Under the pieces are notes generated by a model. That model ran no database searches. It was not told where the DNA came from and saw only the letters and a list, made by a program, of their open reading frames with translations. From Nocardia vermiculata NBRC 100427 (GTDB lineage: Bacteria; Actinomycetota; Actinomycetes; Mycobacteriales; Mycobacteriaceae): a DNA stretch of 64,000 nt. The first letter of the stretch is position 1. Every line of letters starts with the position of its first letter. Below are positions 43,310 through 52,641 of the stretch, piece by piece. The position numbers and the translations under genes are program-made. Location: positions 98,033 through 162,032 of the forward strand of contig NZ_BDCA01000018.1 in NCBI RefSeq assembly GCF_001613265.1, written 5' to 3'.

Positions 43310-44638
43310 TCAGCTGTGCTGTGGTGTCCGTGGCGTCCCACCCAGTAGGTGCGCGGCCGCTGTGGCGGCGGCGTCTTCGTCCATGCCGGGCAGGACGTGT
43401 TGGTAAGTCTTCATGGTGAATGCCACGTCGGTGTGGCCTACGCGCTGGCTGACGACTTTGGGGTTGATTCCGGCCATCAGGGCTCCGGTGATGTAGGTGT
43501 GGCGCAGATCGTAGAAGCGGATCTCGGGTAGTCCGGCGCGGGCGGCCAGGCGCTTGAATCGTTCCCGGACCGAGTCGGGGTGGGCGGGGCGGCCATCTTC
43601 GTAGGTGAAGACGAAGGCGGTGTCGCCGTAATCGTCTCCGTAGAGTGCGTGTTCGGCGTCCTGGATCGCTTTCCAGGCCCGTAACGCTCGGATCGTTTCG
43701 GGGTCGAGGGCGATCCAGCGAGCGGAGTCCTCGGTTTTGACCTGAGCGTCTTGTGCGTGCCCGGCGACGACGACGCGTCCCTGATGTACCGACAGTGCTC
43801 CGGCGTCGAGATCGAGCGACGACCAGCGGATGCCGCATACTTCCGCGCGACGCAGGCCGGTGGTGAGTTCGAGGCGGAACAGCGCGTAGAACCGGTCGAA
43901 GCGGATGCTGTCCATGAACCGGGCGGCCTGTTCTGGTGTCCATACCGGTCGTCGCGTCTGGGCCACGCGGGGTGGTTTCGCGTCATCGGTGGGGTTGTCC
44001 ACGCGGTATTTCCAGACGTTGACAGCGTCGACGAGTGCGCGATGGAGGGCAATGTGGATGTTGCGGACTGTTTTGGGTTGCAGCCCAGGTGGTTTCGGTG
44101 TTGGGACCCGGCCGGATTTGTAGCGTCGGACGGCGGCGCGGGCGGCGTGGATGGTCACACCGCAGGTGGTTGTGATCTCGCGTGGTGTCGGTCGCTGGCC
44201 GTTTCGGGTTGTCTTGGACCAGTACTCGTACATGCGAATGTTGTTGTCGGGCTTGATGCGTCCGTTGGTCATCAGGTCGGCGTAGAACGACACCAGCATC
44301 GGAGCGGTCAGTTTCTGCAGATCATTATCGCCGAGTCTGGGTACGACGTAGGCGGTGATCAGTTCTTCCCAGTTGTCGTAGGTGGTGGCGTCGACGGTCA
44401 TCTTGATCGCGGGGAGCCATTGGTCGACAAGGTAGGCGCGGACGGTTACTTTCGAGCGCTTGACGCGCTTGTTCTGCTCGACCGCCTTCATGGCGTCGCG
44501 GCAAGCGGCCCAGGCTTGTTTCTCGGTGGTGAACCCGCCTTTTGTCTCGTAGTCGGGTTTGCCGTTGGGCTTCTTCTCCGGCAACCGGAACTGGTAGTAC
44601 CAGGTCTTGCCGCGTTTGCGGACGTGGCCCTTGTTCAT
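43310..44638 (-). CDS. int: Tyrosine recombinase (phage-type integrase)
   Basis: 442 residues. N-terminal arm-binding segment (VRKRGKTWYYQFRLPEKKPN), a SAM-like core-binding domain, and the catalytic domain with the Arg in ELTTGLRRAEVCGIRW, HxxR as YDLRHTYITGA, and VGHTDVAFTMKTYQHVL holding the second His and the nucleophilic Tyr. It would integrate a phage or conjugative element at a tRNA. Complete, no frameshift. Overlaps the excisionase gene by 4 bp. Confidence 0.93.
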   Translation of the reverse strand: MNKGHVRKRGKTWYYQFRLPEKKPNGKPDYETKGGFTTEKQAWAACRDAMKAVEQNKRVKRSKVTVRAYLVDQWLPAIKMTVDATTYDNWEELITAYVVPRLGDNDLQKLTAPMLVSFYADLMTNGRIKPDNNIRMYEYWSKTTRNGQRPTPREITTTCGVTIHAARAAVRRYKSGRVPTPKPPGLQPKTVRNIHIALHRALVDAVNVWKYRVDNPTDDAKPPRVAQTRRPVWTPEQAARFMDSIRFDRFYALFRLELTTGLRRAEVCGIRWSSLDLDAGALSVHQGRVVVAGHAQDAQVKTEDSARWIALDPETIRALRAWKAIQDAEHALYGDDYGDTAFVFTYEDGRPAHPDSVRERFKRLAARAGLPEIRFYDLRHTYITGALMAGINPKVVSQRVGHTDVAFTMKTYQHVLPGMDEDAAATAAAHLLGGTPRTPQHS

Positions 44639-44922
44639 GCGGCGGCCCGCTCGGACGATTCATCGTCGAGCAGTGTCCGCAGCCGCGCGGTCACGACGTA
44701 GACGCGACCGCCCATCCGTTTCACCGGTAGCTCATGGGATTCGGCAAGCCGATAGGCCGCTGATCGACTGATGCCGAGCAGGACAGCGGTCCGCGGTATC
44801 GATAACAACAGCGGTAGCGTCTCCCATGGGGCGCGCGCGGTGTCGGGTCCTATCGCTTCCATCATTTCTTCCATTTCCGTTCTGGTAGGGCAGGTATCGG
44901 ATCGTGCAATACGGTCGGTCAT
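44635..44922 (-). CDS. xis: Excisionase-like helix-turn-helix protein
   Basis: 95 residues. LLLSIPRTAVLLGISRSAAY, RLAESHELPVKRMGGRVYVV is a MerR-like winged helix-turn-helix of the AlpA/Xis class that steers integrase toward excision. Its stop overlaps the integrase start (ATGA). No replication or transfer genes follow, so the element is a remnant or very small. Confidence 0.82.
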   Translation of the reverse strand: MTDRIARSDTCPTRTEMEEMMEAIGPDTARAPWETLPLLLSIPRTAVLLGISRSAAYRLAESHELPVKRMGGRVYVVTARLRTLLDDESSERAAA

Positions 44923-45288
44923 TGACGCTCCATGCGTTCGCTAGGTCAAGCACCTTGTGCGAGAAGGTTTTTCGTACATTCCCGTTTCCCTGGTCAACGG
45001 TGTGATCGGTGTGACACGATCGGTGAACCGATTCGCTGTGTTGACTGGATCTGGCATGTATCAGGACTCCTGCGCAGGCCCGAAATTTGGACATTTCGTT
45101 TGGGATTCTGTTGCGGACGGGAGCGTGGGCCGCGCGACAGTCCGGGCCGTTCGCCGAACTGAGCGTCGATGTGGGCATCTCACAATCCGGTGTGCTGCGG
45201 CGTATGTTGTTCCGCCGGGTCGCGACGTAGGTGGAGGTTCGAGACGGACAGGTGGATCTGCCGTTCACCGATGCGGTTGACTGTGCTC
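44923..45288. other. Region between excisionase and the broken PhzF gene
   Basis: 366 bp with no convincing gene. The left part should hold the xis promoter (a ttgacc in minus orientation near 44945). The middle is locally less GC-rich (gaaatttggacatttcgtttggg), unlike the surrounding DNA, which fits foreign or decayed sequence. Confidence 0.35.
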
Positions 45289-45880
45289 GTGATCGTTTAT
45301 GACCTGGTCGATGTGTTCGGCGGACCAGCAGGCGATTTCGGGAACGCACTCGGTGTCGTGAAGGGCAGAGATGTTGTGTTCGACGCCGAACGGCTCGCCG
45401 TCGCGTGATGGCTCGGGTTGAGCGAGACTGTGTTCGCCGACGATGCGGTGCGCCGCTCGATCGACACCTGGACGCCATCGGTGCGGATGCCATTTGCCGG
45501 GCATCCCTGTGTCGGGGCGGCGTGGCTGTTGAACGTTGCGAAGCTCGAAACCGCCACGGGTGTGGTCACGTGCGCATGCGACGTGGGCGTAGGGGCGCAC
45601 TTTGAGGCGGTACGACTTGGCCGGGACGTTGACGAACTTGATGTGCCGCCACCCGGTGAGTGGATCTACGCCTGGCAGGACGAATCCGCCGGCCGAGTCC
45701 GTGCCCGTGCCTTCCCTGGCCGCGCCACGGTATCGAGGAGGACGAGGCGGCAGGTGCGGATGCGCCGCACCTGCCGGAATCCCTCGACCGCGCTGGCCAT
45801 CACACACGGCCGGGGTCTCACAGATCCTGACGTGTCCCAGCGCGGCGGTTCGATCGAGATCGGCGTCCGTGTGCGGCGGC
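45289..45880 (+). pseudogene. PhzF-family isomerase, broken
   Basis: VIVYDLVDVFGGPAGDFGNA, WLGLSETVFADD, RMPFAGHPCVGAAWLL and IEEDEAAGAD are segments of a phenazine-biosynthesis PhzF-like protein, in order on the plus strand. Between the first and second an in-frame TGA (45406-45408, consistent with CGA to TGA) interrupts the frame, and after about 45720 the similarity jumps to another frame and back (ALAITHGRG, GGSIEIGVRV). Inactivated by one nonsense and at least two frameshift changes. Confidence 0.7.
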
Positions 45881-46011
45881 GGGTGTCACCGGCTGCTCAG
45901 ACTCCGCTGTATCCGGCGTACCGGCCGGCCGCCGAAACTCCCGCAGCCAGCACTGCGGAGATCGATGCACCGGAAGCGTGCACCGACTCGCGCAGTACTC
46001 GTCACAGGTCT

Positions 46012-46104
46012 GTGCCCTCGGCGGGGCACTGTGAACATGGAAATGGTTCTGAACTGCGGTTTCCTGTTGGGCACTTGGTTATTGAAGCCGATTACCAGCT
46101 GTAG
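46012..46104 (+). repeat. Left copy of the 93-bp repeat bounding the carotenoid locus
   Basis: Begins gtgccctcggcggggcac (itself a 6-bp hairpin). About 77 of 93 positions match the copy at 63771-63863, in the same orientation. In one frame both copies end in LVIEADYQL plus stop, with several differences at third codon positions, so they derive from a coding 3' end. The gene it came from was not recognised. Confidence 0.7.
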
Positions 46105-46157
46105 AATCGGCCATAATTCTTCCAACGGGGTGGGCGTCTTGTCGAAGCTAGGAAAGA

Positions 46158-47522
46158 TCATCGTCCGGTGGCACGTCCCAGATTGTGTCGGAGCGTCATT
46201 TCGAGGTCGGGGTGCCGAAATCGATGCTCGAGCCGGAGCAGGGTGGTAGGAGCGACACGTTGGCTGGCCGCGGCGAGTTCATCGGCGCCTTCCCTGCCCA
46301 GCGCAATGCGTGGCGCAATGTTGGGTACCGGGATGGCGGAGGGTCGATGCAGAACTCCGGCCAGAATCGTCGAATATTCGTTGTTGCGGACCGGGTGTGG
46401 GCTCACCGCGTTGATCGGTCCGTATAGCCGGGCGTCGGTCAGGGCGCGATGGTAGATATCGACGAGATCGTCGATTCCGATCCAGGACATCCATTGCTGC
46501 CCATCGCCCAGTCGTCCGCCGAGCCCGGCTGCGAAGAGCGGGTACAGGATTCGCAGAATTCCGCCACGAGGCGACTGCACGATGCCGGTGCGAACTCGGA
46601 TTACCCGCATGCCCGCCTCGCGCGCGGGATCGGTTGCGGCTTCCCAGTCTGCGACAACGTCGGCCAAGAATCCGCTGCCGCGCTCGGCGCCTTCGGTCAG
46701 CAGGGTGTCGTTGCGGTCAGGACCGTAGTAGCCGATCGCCGAGGCGGAAATGAATGTGCGTGGCCCGCCACGGGTACGAGCCGCCAACTCGGCGAGTCGT
46801 CGGGTTGGTTCGATCCGGCTGTCGCGGATCACGCGCCGGTGCGCGAGAGTGAATCGGCCTTGAATCGACGCGCCGGCCAGGTGAACGACGGCGTCAACGC
46901 CGGCCAACAAGTCTGCGGCGGGTGCGTGCGGATCCCACCGTCGCTCGTTCGGGCCATGGGGGGCGCGGCGCACCAGTTTGATGACGCGGTGGCCGCCGGT
47001 GGTCAAGAACGCTGACAAGGCAGATCCGACCAGGCCGGAGGATCCGCTGATTGCGATAGCTTGCGCCCGGGCGCCTTGGTTCGAGGCGCGGGCGTGTGCG
47101 GCCAGGTCGTCGGCCAGTTGGCGGTGCCGGTAGGTGAAGATGGGAAGTAGCAGCGACTCCGGAATTCGGCTGTCGACTCGGTCGGTCACTCGGGTGCCTC
47201 CGCCCGGCTCGGCGGCAAATTCATGACAATGGTGCCAGGGTCCGACCGCCAGCCGGACGGGCAGCGTCCGAAGTGAGTCTGTCATGAGCGTATCCAGAAA
47301 CCGGTGCGGCGGATCGTATTCCCGTGCTTCGTGCTGTGCTACCCATCGCAATCCGCCGGGGAGCGCCAGCTGTGCACATCCGTCTCGCAGTGATGCGGCC
47401 TCGGCGATAGGCCTCACGGGCTGCCACGGCGGAGACAGGCGAGTGAGGGCGCCGGGGCGAGTGTGCCACGTGAAAACGTCGTCGAGCTCGTGGGCAACAA
47501 CGCTGGAGAACTCGATTCCCAT
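46158..47522 (-). CDS. SRPBCC + TIGR01777-type epimerase fusion
   Basis: 454 residues. The N-terminal 150 or so form a SRPBCC-like domain (VVAHELDDVFTWHTRPGALT, CHEFAAEPGGGTRVTD); the rest is a TIGR01777 NAD(P)-binding epimerase-like domain (AISGSSGLVGSALSAFL, ISASAIGYYGPDRND, GGRLGDGQQWMSWIGIDDLV). Its chemistry is unknown, and relatives are common near actinobacterial carotenoid and light-induced genes. A two-repeat GATGCA operator lies 30-47 bp upstream, placing it in the proposed light regulon. Confidence 0.82.
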   Translation of the reverse strand: MGIEFSSVVAHELDDVFTWHTRPGALTRLSPPWQPVRPIAEAASLRDGCAQLALPGGLRWVAQHEAREYDPPHRFLDTLMTDSLRTLPVRLAVGPWHHCHEFAAEPGGGTRVTDRVDSRIPESLLLPIFTYRHRQLADDLAAHARASNQGARAQAIAISGSSGLVGSALSAFLTTGGHRVIKLVRRAPHGPNERRWDPHAPAADLLAGVDAVVHLAGASIQGRFTLAHRRVIRDSRIEPTRRLAELAARTRGGPRTFISASAIGYYGPDRNDTLLTEGAERGSGFLADVVADWEAATDPAREAGMRVIRVRTGIVQSPRGGILRILYPLFAAGLGGRLGDGQQWMSWIGIDDLVDIYHRALTDARLYGPINAVSPHPVRNNEYSTILAGVLHRPSAIPVPNIAPRIALGREGADELAAASQRVAPTTLLRLEHRFRHPDLEMTLRHNLGRATGR

Positions 47523-47551
47523 ACTCCCAATGTAGAACGAGACGACGCATG

Positions 47552-47569
47552 TTGCATCACTATTGCATC
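47552..47569. promoter_or_regulatory. LitR/CarH-type operator A
   Basis: ttgcatc at 47552-47558 and again at 47563-47569, exactly 11 bp apart, upstream of the epimerase gene at 47522. Confidence 0.68.
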
Positions 47570-47635
47570 GTTAGTCCGACTGTCATGCCGATCGTTGATT
47601 GCCGCGCTGTACCTGGCGCGCTGTCGAAGAGTCGG

Positions 47636-48286
47636 TCACATGACGCAGAGCGGGCGAATGTCGACCGCTCCGCCGGGAGTCGGCGAGGTCAACAGGGTGC
47701 AGGTGTTGTAGCCGTGGGCCGCTACAACAGCCTGAATCTCGTGCCACTGCGCGGGACTGACGGCCGGCGACCGGGACAGGACGAACCCGGAAAGGCGGAG
47801 CGGGTCACCGACCAATGCCCAGGAGTAGTCGTCGGCTATGTAGGTGACGATGTAGTTGGTGGGGCCATCGGGAGAGCCCTGGGACGGAACCTGAGGGAAG
47901 CTGACATGTAACTGAGCCTGGGTGGTCGGGTCTGTGACGCGTGCGTTGCCGATAATTCGGTTCTCGGAACCAGACCAGGTGGTGCAGCTGTTTTCAACTC
48001 GGATATTGCTCGCGTCGATCAATTGGTAGTTCGCTCGGGTGTCGCGTGCACATTGCAGATTGAACGGTTGCGGGACGGCCGCGATTTGGCTCCATGTCCC
48101 GAGGTACCGCTCGATGTCGAGGTGTTCGACGGGCGCCAGTGGCTGCCAAGCCGTCGGGGGCGGGGCGGAGAATGTTGCCGTCGAGGTGAACATCAGCGCC
48201 CCGGCCGTCAGAAGCATTGCGGCGGCTACGCGGAGGGGTCGTCGGAATCGGTTCGGGGCCGTGGTTCTCGTGAAGTCTGCTCGCAT
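47636..48286 (-). CDS. Secreted lipocalin
   Basis: 216 residues from ATG 48286. Signal peptide PLRVAAAMLLTAGALMFTST, then a Blc/apolipoprotein-D-type lipocalin: the first motif GxW is YLGTWSQIAAVP, and YIADDYSWALVGDP with FVLSRSP match later strands. Lipocalins carry hydrophobic ligands in a beta-barrel. Beside a carotenoid operon it may bind or move the pigment or its lipid precursors; this is inference. Proposed operator F lies upstream. Confidence 0.85.
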   Translation of the reverse strand: MRADFTRTTAPNRFRRPLRVAAAMLLTAGALMFTSTATFSAPPPTAWQPLAPVEHLDIERYLGTWSQIAAVPQPFNLQCARDTRANYQLIDASNIRVENSCTTWSGSENRIIGNARVTDPTTQAQLHVSFPQVPSQGSPDGPTNYIVTYIADDYSWALVGDPLRLSGFVLSRSPAVSPAQWHEIQAVVAAHGYNTCTLLTSPTPGGAVDIRPLCVM

Positions 48287-48352
48287 CCGGCTTCGCCTCC
48301 GAGGTCGTCGTCTGAGGTGGTGCCCTGAGGACACTCCCACGATACGCCAATC

Positions 48353-48369
48353 GAGGCGAAAACGATGCA
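48353..48369. promoter_or_regulatory. LitR/CarH-type operator F (weaker)
   Basis: gaggcg (48353) and gatgca (48364) 11 bp apart, between the divergent lipocalin and epimerase genes; the second half-site lies in a 12-bp palindrome acgatgcatcgt. Confidence 0.45.
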
Positions 48370-48499
48370 TCGTGGTGTTCGATGGTGAATGCTGCAGGTA
48401 TCGAACCAGGCCGGACGGGTATCCGGGCCGCAAGATGCGGCAGCTATCCACGGCGGTTTCGAATCTGTACTGCGGGACAGGGAGGACGGTGACTGCACT

Positions 48500-50014
48500 A
48501 TGCGTTGCGTGGTTTTCGGGGCCACCGGTTATATCGGTGGGCGATTGGTGCCGGAACTGCTGGATGCGGGCCATCAGGTCACGGTGGTAGCTCGAACACC
48601 GACGAAGCTCGACGAGGTCGGGTGGCGTGACCGGGTCGACGTGGTGCGTGGGGATGTCACCGCCGCCGAGGATGTGCGCAGCGCGGTGAGTGGTCGACAG
48701 GTTGTCTACTACCTGGTGCATTCGCTGTCCCGACATGACTTCGTGGATATCGATCAGCGCGCGGCGCGCACGGTCGCAGCAGCGGCGAGGGACGCTGCGG
48801 TGGAGCGCATCGTGTATTTGGGTGGTCTCGTTCCGGAACACACCCCGTTGTCACGTCACCTTGCGTCGCGGGCGGAGGTAGGTGCGATTTTTCGGGAAAG
48901 CGGAGTTCCCACGGCGGAACTGCGTGCTGCGGTGATCATCGGCTCCGGGTCTGCGAGTTTCGAAATGCTGCGCTATCTGTCCGAACGCCTGCCTGCGATG
49001 GTCACACCGCGGTGGGTGCACAACCGGATTCAGCCGATCGCGGTTCGCGATGTCCTCTACTATCTGGTCCGGTGCGCGGAGCTGCCGGCCGAGGTGAACC
49101 GCGCGTTCGATATCGGTGGTCCCGATGTCCTGACGTATTTGACGATGATGCGCAAGTACGCGGCGGTGGCGGGGCTGCCGCGGCGGATCATGATGCCGGT
49201 TCCGGTACTCACGCCGTGGTTGTCGGCGCAGTGGGTGAACGTGGTCACCCCGGTCCCACGTGCGCTGGCGGTACCGCTGATCGAATCGCTCATCCACGAG
49301 GTGGTCTGCCACGATCACGATATCGCCGCCTCCATCAGTGACCCACCGGATGGGCTGACCCGGTACGAAGACGCTGTCGAACTCGCGCTGGCGCGAATCC
49401 GGAAGGCGCAGGTCCCGACGCGCTGGTCGGATGCGAGTACCGCGGATGCCCCCTCGGATCCACTACCTACCGACCCCGAGTGGTCCGGTGGATCGCTCTA
49501 CGAGGACATTCGTGAACGACGCACGCGTGCCGATCCCAGCACTGTCTGGGCGGTGATCGAATCTATCGGTGGCGAGAACGGCTGGTATTCGTTCCCGCTG
49601 GCATGGTCGTTGCGCGGTTGGATCGACCGGGTCAGCGGCGGCGTCGGTCTGCGTCGTGGCCGCAAGAATCCGCACCGCTTGCATACCGGAGAAGCCTTGG
49701 ACTGGTGGCGTGTCGAGTTCATCGATCGTCCTGTGTTGCTGCGGTTGCGAGCGGAGATGCGGCTGCCTGGGCCGGCGTGGTTGGAACTGGGTGTCGAGCC
49801 CGTGCCCGGTGGTGGAGCTCGCTACCACCAGCGCGCCGTCTTTCAGCCGCACGGACTGGCGGGGCACCTGTACTGGAAGGCCATCACGCCATTTCACGAC
49901 ATCGTCTTCGGCGGGATGGTGCGCAACATCGTCGGGACTGCGGAACACGTGGGCGTCGCGTCCGGTCCGGCGGCACCAGGTGCGGCGGCCCGCGGCACGA
50001 GTTCGGCCGAATGA
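48500..50014 (+). CDS. NAD(P)-binding epimerase with C-terminal DUF2867 domain
   Basis: 504 residues from ATG 48500. N-terminal Rossmann domain (VFGATGYIGGRLVPELLDAG, VYYLVHSL, ERIVYLGGLVPE) and C-terminal DUF2867, a lipid-binding-like domain (GENGWYSFPLAWSLRGWIDR, WRVEFIDRPVLLRLRAEMRL, YHQRAVFQPHGLAGHLYWKA). The combination is widespread in actinobacteria and often located with light-induced genes. No reaction known. Confidence 0.82.
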   Translation: MRCVVFGATGYIGGRLVPELLDAGHQVTVVARTPTKLDEVGWRDRVDVVRGDVTAAEDVRSAVSGRQVVYYLVHSLSRHDFVDIDQRAARTVAAAARDAAVERIVYLGGLVPEHTPLSRHLASRAEVGAIFRESGVPTAELRAAVIIGSGSASFEMLRYLSERLPAMVTPRWVHNRIQPIAVRDVLYYLVRCAELPAEVNRAFDIGGPDVLTYLTMMRKYAAVAGLPRRIMMPVPVLTPWLSAQWVNVVTPVPRALAVPLIESLIHEVVCHDHDIAASISDPPDGLTRYEDAVELALARIRKAQVPTRWSDASTADAPSDPLPTDPEWSGGSLYEDIRERRTRADPSTVWAVIESIGGENGWYSFPLAWSLRGWIDRVSGGVGLRRGRKNPHRLHTGEALDWWRVEFIDRPVLLRLRAEMRLPGPAWLELGVEPVPGGGARYHQRAVFQPHGLAGHLYWKAITPFHDIVFGGMVRNIVGTAEHVGVASGPAAPGAAARGTSSAE

Positions 50015-50075
50015 TGGCGCGTCACCGCGCTTACCGCCGAGTCACGCACACCGTCGGGTTCCGACTAAGGTAGAT

Positions 50076-50093
50076 TTGCATCGATATTGCATC
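50076..50093. promoter_or_regulatory. LitR/CarH-type operator B, carotenoid operon
   Basis: ttgcatc at 50076-50082 and 50087-50093, 11 bp apart, about 85-100 bp before the first gene of the carotenoid operon. The best-conserved of the sites: TTGCATCGATATTGCATCG. Confidence 0.72.
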
Positions 50094-50176
50094 GTTTGTC
50101 GGTAGCATGGAGTGTGTGCTGGAGAACGCGTCGAGGTAGGGATGCGGCCAGGTTCGAAACAGCGAGGAAGTACTGG

Positions 50177-51496
50177 ATGGGGCATTATCTGCTTGCGGCG
50201 AGTCCGATACCGGGGCATGTGCTGCCCATGCTCACTCTCGCGCGTCAGCTGAGCCGGCGCGGGCACCGAGTTCGCTTGCTCACCGGAGCTGCATTCACCG
50301 CCGTGGCAGCCGAGCATGGAGTGGATCTTTCGGAACTGCCGAACGACGCGCGCCTGCTGCCCGCCGCCATAGGTACCGGACATGGGCTGGTTCGGCGCTG
50401 GCGGACCGGGCGAACGGAGCTGCGGACGCTTCTACTCGCGCCTCTGGCAGCTCACTACGCGGCCTTGTCCGGCGAACTGGCTCGGCACAGTTACGATGCC
50501 GTACTGGTGGACTCGATGTTCACCGGCGCGATTCCGCTGTTGGTATCGGCGCGACCCAGGCTTCCCGTAGTGGTCTGCGGGGTGGGACCGCTCACGGTGT
50601 CCAGCGCTGACTGCCCGCCGTTCGGTATGGGCTGGCAGCCCCGCCCCGGGCGCGACTACACCAGGATGAACCGCTTTGTGCAGCAGGTGCTATTTCGTTC
50701 GGCTCAGACACAATTGAATGGCATTTTGGGCGATCTCGGCGTCGGTCCTGCGCCGGTGTTTCTCCTCGATTGGCCATTGCTCGCTGATCGGATGGTGCAG
50801 TTCAGTGTTCCGGGATTCGAGTATCCCCGTCGCGACCTTGCGGCGTCGGTTCTTTTCGCCGGGCCGGTCACTGCCTCGCCGCCCGCCACCTCCGAAGTGC
50901 CACACTGGCTGGAGTCCGCTAGACGCAGTGGCCGTCGAATCGTGCACGTCACCCAAGGAACCTGGGACAACGGGAACCCGGACGAACTACTTCGTCCCGC
51001 TGTTTCGGCGCTGTCCGGCCGTAGCGATGTGGTTGTCGTGGTGAGCACTGGTGGAACGGAAGTGTCCCCGAGGCGGCTACCCGAGCATATTCGCGTGTGC
51101 GATTTCGTCCCTTACGAACTACTTCTCCCGCATACGGACCTGATGATCACCAACGGAGGTTACGGCGGTGTGCAACAGGCGCTCGAACACGGCGTTCCGG
51201 TCATCGTGGCCGGCAGTACCGCCGACAAACCAGAGGTCGCTGCTCGTGTGGCGTATACGGGAGCGGGTATCGATCTTGGTGGCATCAGCCCCCGGCCGTC
51301 CGCGTTATCGGCTGCGGTCGACCGAATATTCGGTGATGTCGCGTTTCGAGCCGCTGCCCAAAGGCTGGGGGAGGAGATGGCGGGATACAGCCCCATCGAC
51401 ACCATGACCGCGGTGCTCGCGGAAATGACGCAGCAAGGTTCCCGTGTACGGAATGACGAATCGTTCGCGACGGGAAGGCAGGGCGAACAGGTATGA
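50177..51496 (+). CDS. MGT-type glycosyltransferase, first gene of the carotenoid operon
   Basis: 439 residues from ATG 50177, a GT1-family enzyme: N-terminal acceptor domain (LAASPIPGHVLPMLTLARQL), C-terminal donor domain with VHVTQGTWDNGN and the sugar-nucleotide-binding segment HTDLMITNGGYGGVQQALEH. Related proteins (CrtX, UGT-like) add sugars to hydroxylated carotenoids. Being translationally coupled to crtE (ATGA overlap), it probably glycosylates the pigment made here, provided a hydroxyl is introduced. Confidence 0.85.
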   Translation: MGHYLLAASPIPGHVLPMLTLARQLSRRGHRVRLLTGAAFTAVAAEHGVDLSELPNDARLLPAAIGTGHGLVRRWRTGRTELRTLLLAPLAAHYAALSGELARHSYDAVLVDSMFTGAIPLLVSARPRLPVVVCGVGPLTVSSADCPPFGMGWQPRPGRDYTRMNRFVQQVLFRSAQTQLNGILGDLGVGPAPVFLLDWPLLADRMVQFSVPGFEYPRRDLAASVLFAGPVTASPPATSEVPHWLESARRSGRRIVHVTQGTWDNGNPDELLRPAVSALSGRSDVVVVVSTGGTEVSPRRLPEHIRVCDFVPYELLLPHTDLMITNGGYGGVQQALEHGVPVIVAGSTADKPEVAARVAYTGAGIDLGGISPRPSALSAAVDRIFGDVAFRAAAQRLGEEMAGYSPIDTMTAVLAEMTQQGSRVRNDESFATGRQGEQV

Positions 51497-52626
51497 GCTC
51501 GGTTTCGAATGTTGCCGCAGTTGTCGGGTCTGTCTCCTCGGTAGTCGATCCATTGCCGAAGACAAGTGCGGATGCTGCAGAATTCGATCGCTGGCGCCGT
51601 GCCACCCGCGCCCAGGTGCTTCGCGAACTCGAAATCTTCCTGGAACACCATCGCGTCGAGTCATTGCGAGAGGTTGGAGCCGACGATGTGTTGGCGCAGT
51701 ACGTGCTGGGTGGGAAGTGTTTGCGGTCGACGTTCATGTACCTGGGGTGGCTGTGTGGCGAGTCTCCGGACCCGGCGGCTTTGCGCGCGGCGGCCTCGCT
51801 CGAATTGCTGCATGCATTCGCGTTGTTACAAGACGATGTGATGGACGACGGGGCGCTTCGCCGCGGGTCTCCCACCGCGCATTTCCGGCTGGCCCGCCGA
51901 TATCGCGAGCGTCAGCTGCCCGGAGCGGCGTCCCAATTCGGAGTGTCGGCGGCCACCCTGCTCAGCGACATGTGTCTGGTATGGGCCGAGCAGCTGATGC
52001 GGCGCAGCGGACTGCACGCCGATGCGCTCGCCCGGACGTGGGATCGTTACGACGCGATGCGCATAGAGCTGGCCGTCGGCCAACTGGCCGATTTGACCAA
52101 CGATGCCCGTACTGCACCGACGCAGGAGTCGGTGCTTGCGATCGCGCGTGCCAAGTCTGGGAACTACACGGTGCGGCGTCCGCTGGAACTCGGCGCAGCG
52201 CTGGCGGGTTGTTCGGATTCGATGTTGCGGGCATTGGGCGACTACGGAAGTCGCATCGGTGAGGCGTTCCAGCTGCATGATGATTTGCTCGGGGTTTTCG
52301 GCTCGCCCGCGACGACAGGTAAACCCGAGGACAGCGATCTGGGGCAGCGCAAAGCCACCACAGTCGTGGTGGTCGCACTGGAGCGGGCCGCACCGGCGGC
52401 GCAGCGCGAACTGCTGGCACTGCTGGACCGTCCGACGATCGACACCGCGGCCATCGCGCGATGCCGGTTGCTGATAGCCGAATCGGGCGCCCGAGAGCAC
52501 ATCGAGTTGATGATCAACGACAGGATCGAGGCAGCAGTCCAGGTCCTGGACGGTATGCCGCTCGATCCCACTCGGTCCGCGGCGCTGCATCGAATGGCAC
52601 TGCTGTGTAGCGGGCGACAGGCATGA
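51493..52626 (+). CDS. crtE: Geranylgeranyl diphosphate synthase
   Basis: 377 residues. First Asp-rich motif LLQDDVMDDGALRRGSP, second QLHDDLLGVFG, with KCLRS for the diphosphate-binding region; matches polyprenyl synthases making C20 GGPP from IPP and DMAPP/FPP. Its start overlaps the glycosyltransferase stop. It feeds the phytoene synthase two genes downstream. Confidence 0.93.
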   Translation: MSSVSNVAAVVGSVSSVVDPLPKTSADAAEFDRWRRATRAQVLRELEIFLEHHRVESLREVGADDVLAQYVLGGKCLRSTFMYLGWLCGESPDPAALRAAASLELLHAFALLQDDVMDDGALRRGSPTAHFRLARRYRERQLPGAASQFGVSAATLLSDMCLVWAEQLMRRSGLHADALARTWDRYDAMRIELAVGQLADLTNDARTAPTQESVLAIARAKSGNYTVRRPLELGAALAGCSDSMLRALGDYGSRIGEAFQLHDDLLGVFGSPATTGKPEDSDLGQRKATTVVVVALERAAPAAQRELLALLDRPTIDTAAIARCRLLIAESGAREHIELMINDRIEAAVQVLDGMPLDPTRSAALHRMALLCSGRQA

Positions 52627-52641
52627 CGAGGGAGAGAATCG

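Noticed and set aside
45265..45807. Minus-strand 180-codon open frame
   Set aside because: Antisense to the recognisable PhzF remnant on the plus strand; contains no motif of its own.
35643..47580. Shared atcgttagtc between the MarR operator (35641) and the end of light operator A (47568)
   Set aside because: Only the first half matches and the second arm (gactaac) is missing at 47571-47580, so a common regulator is not supported.
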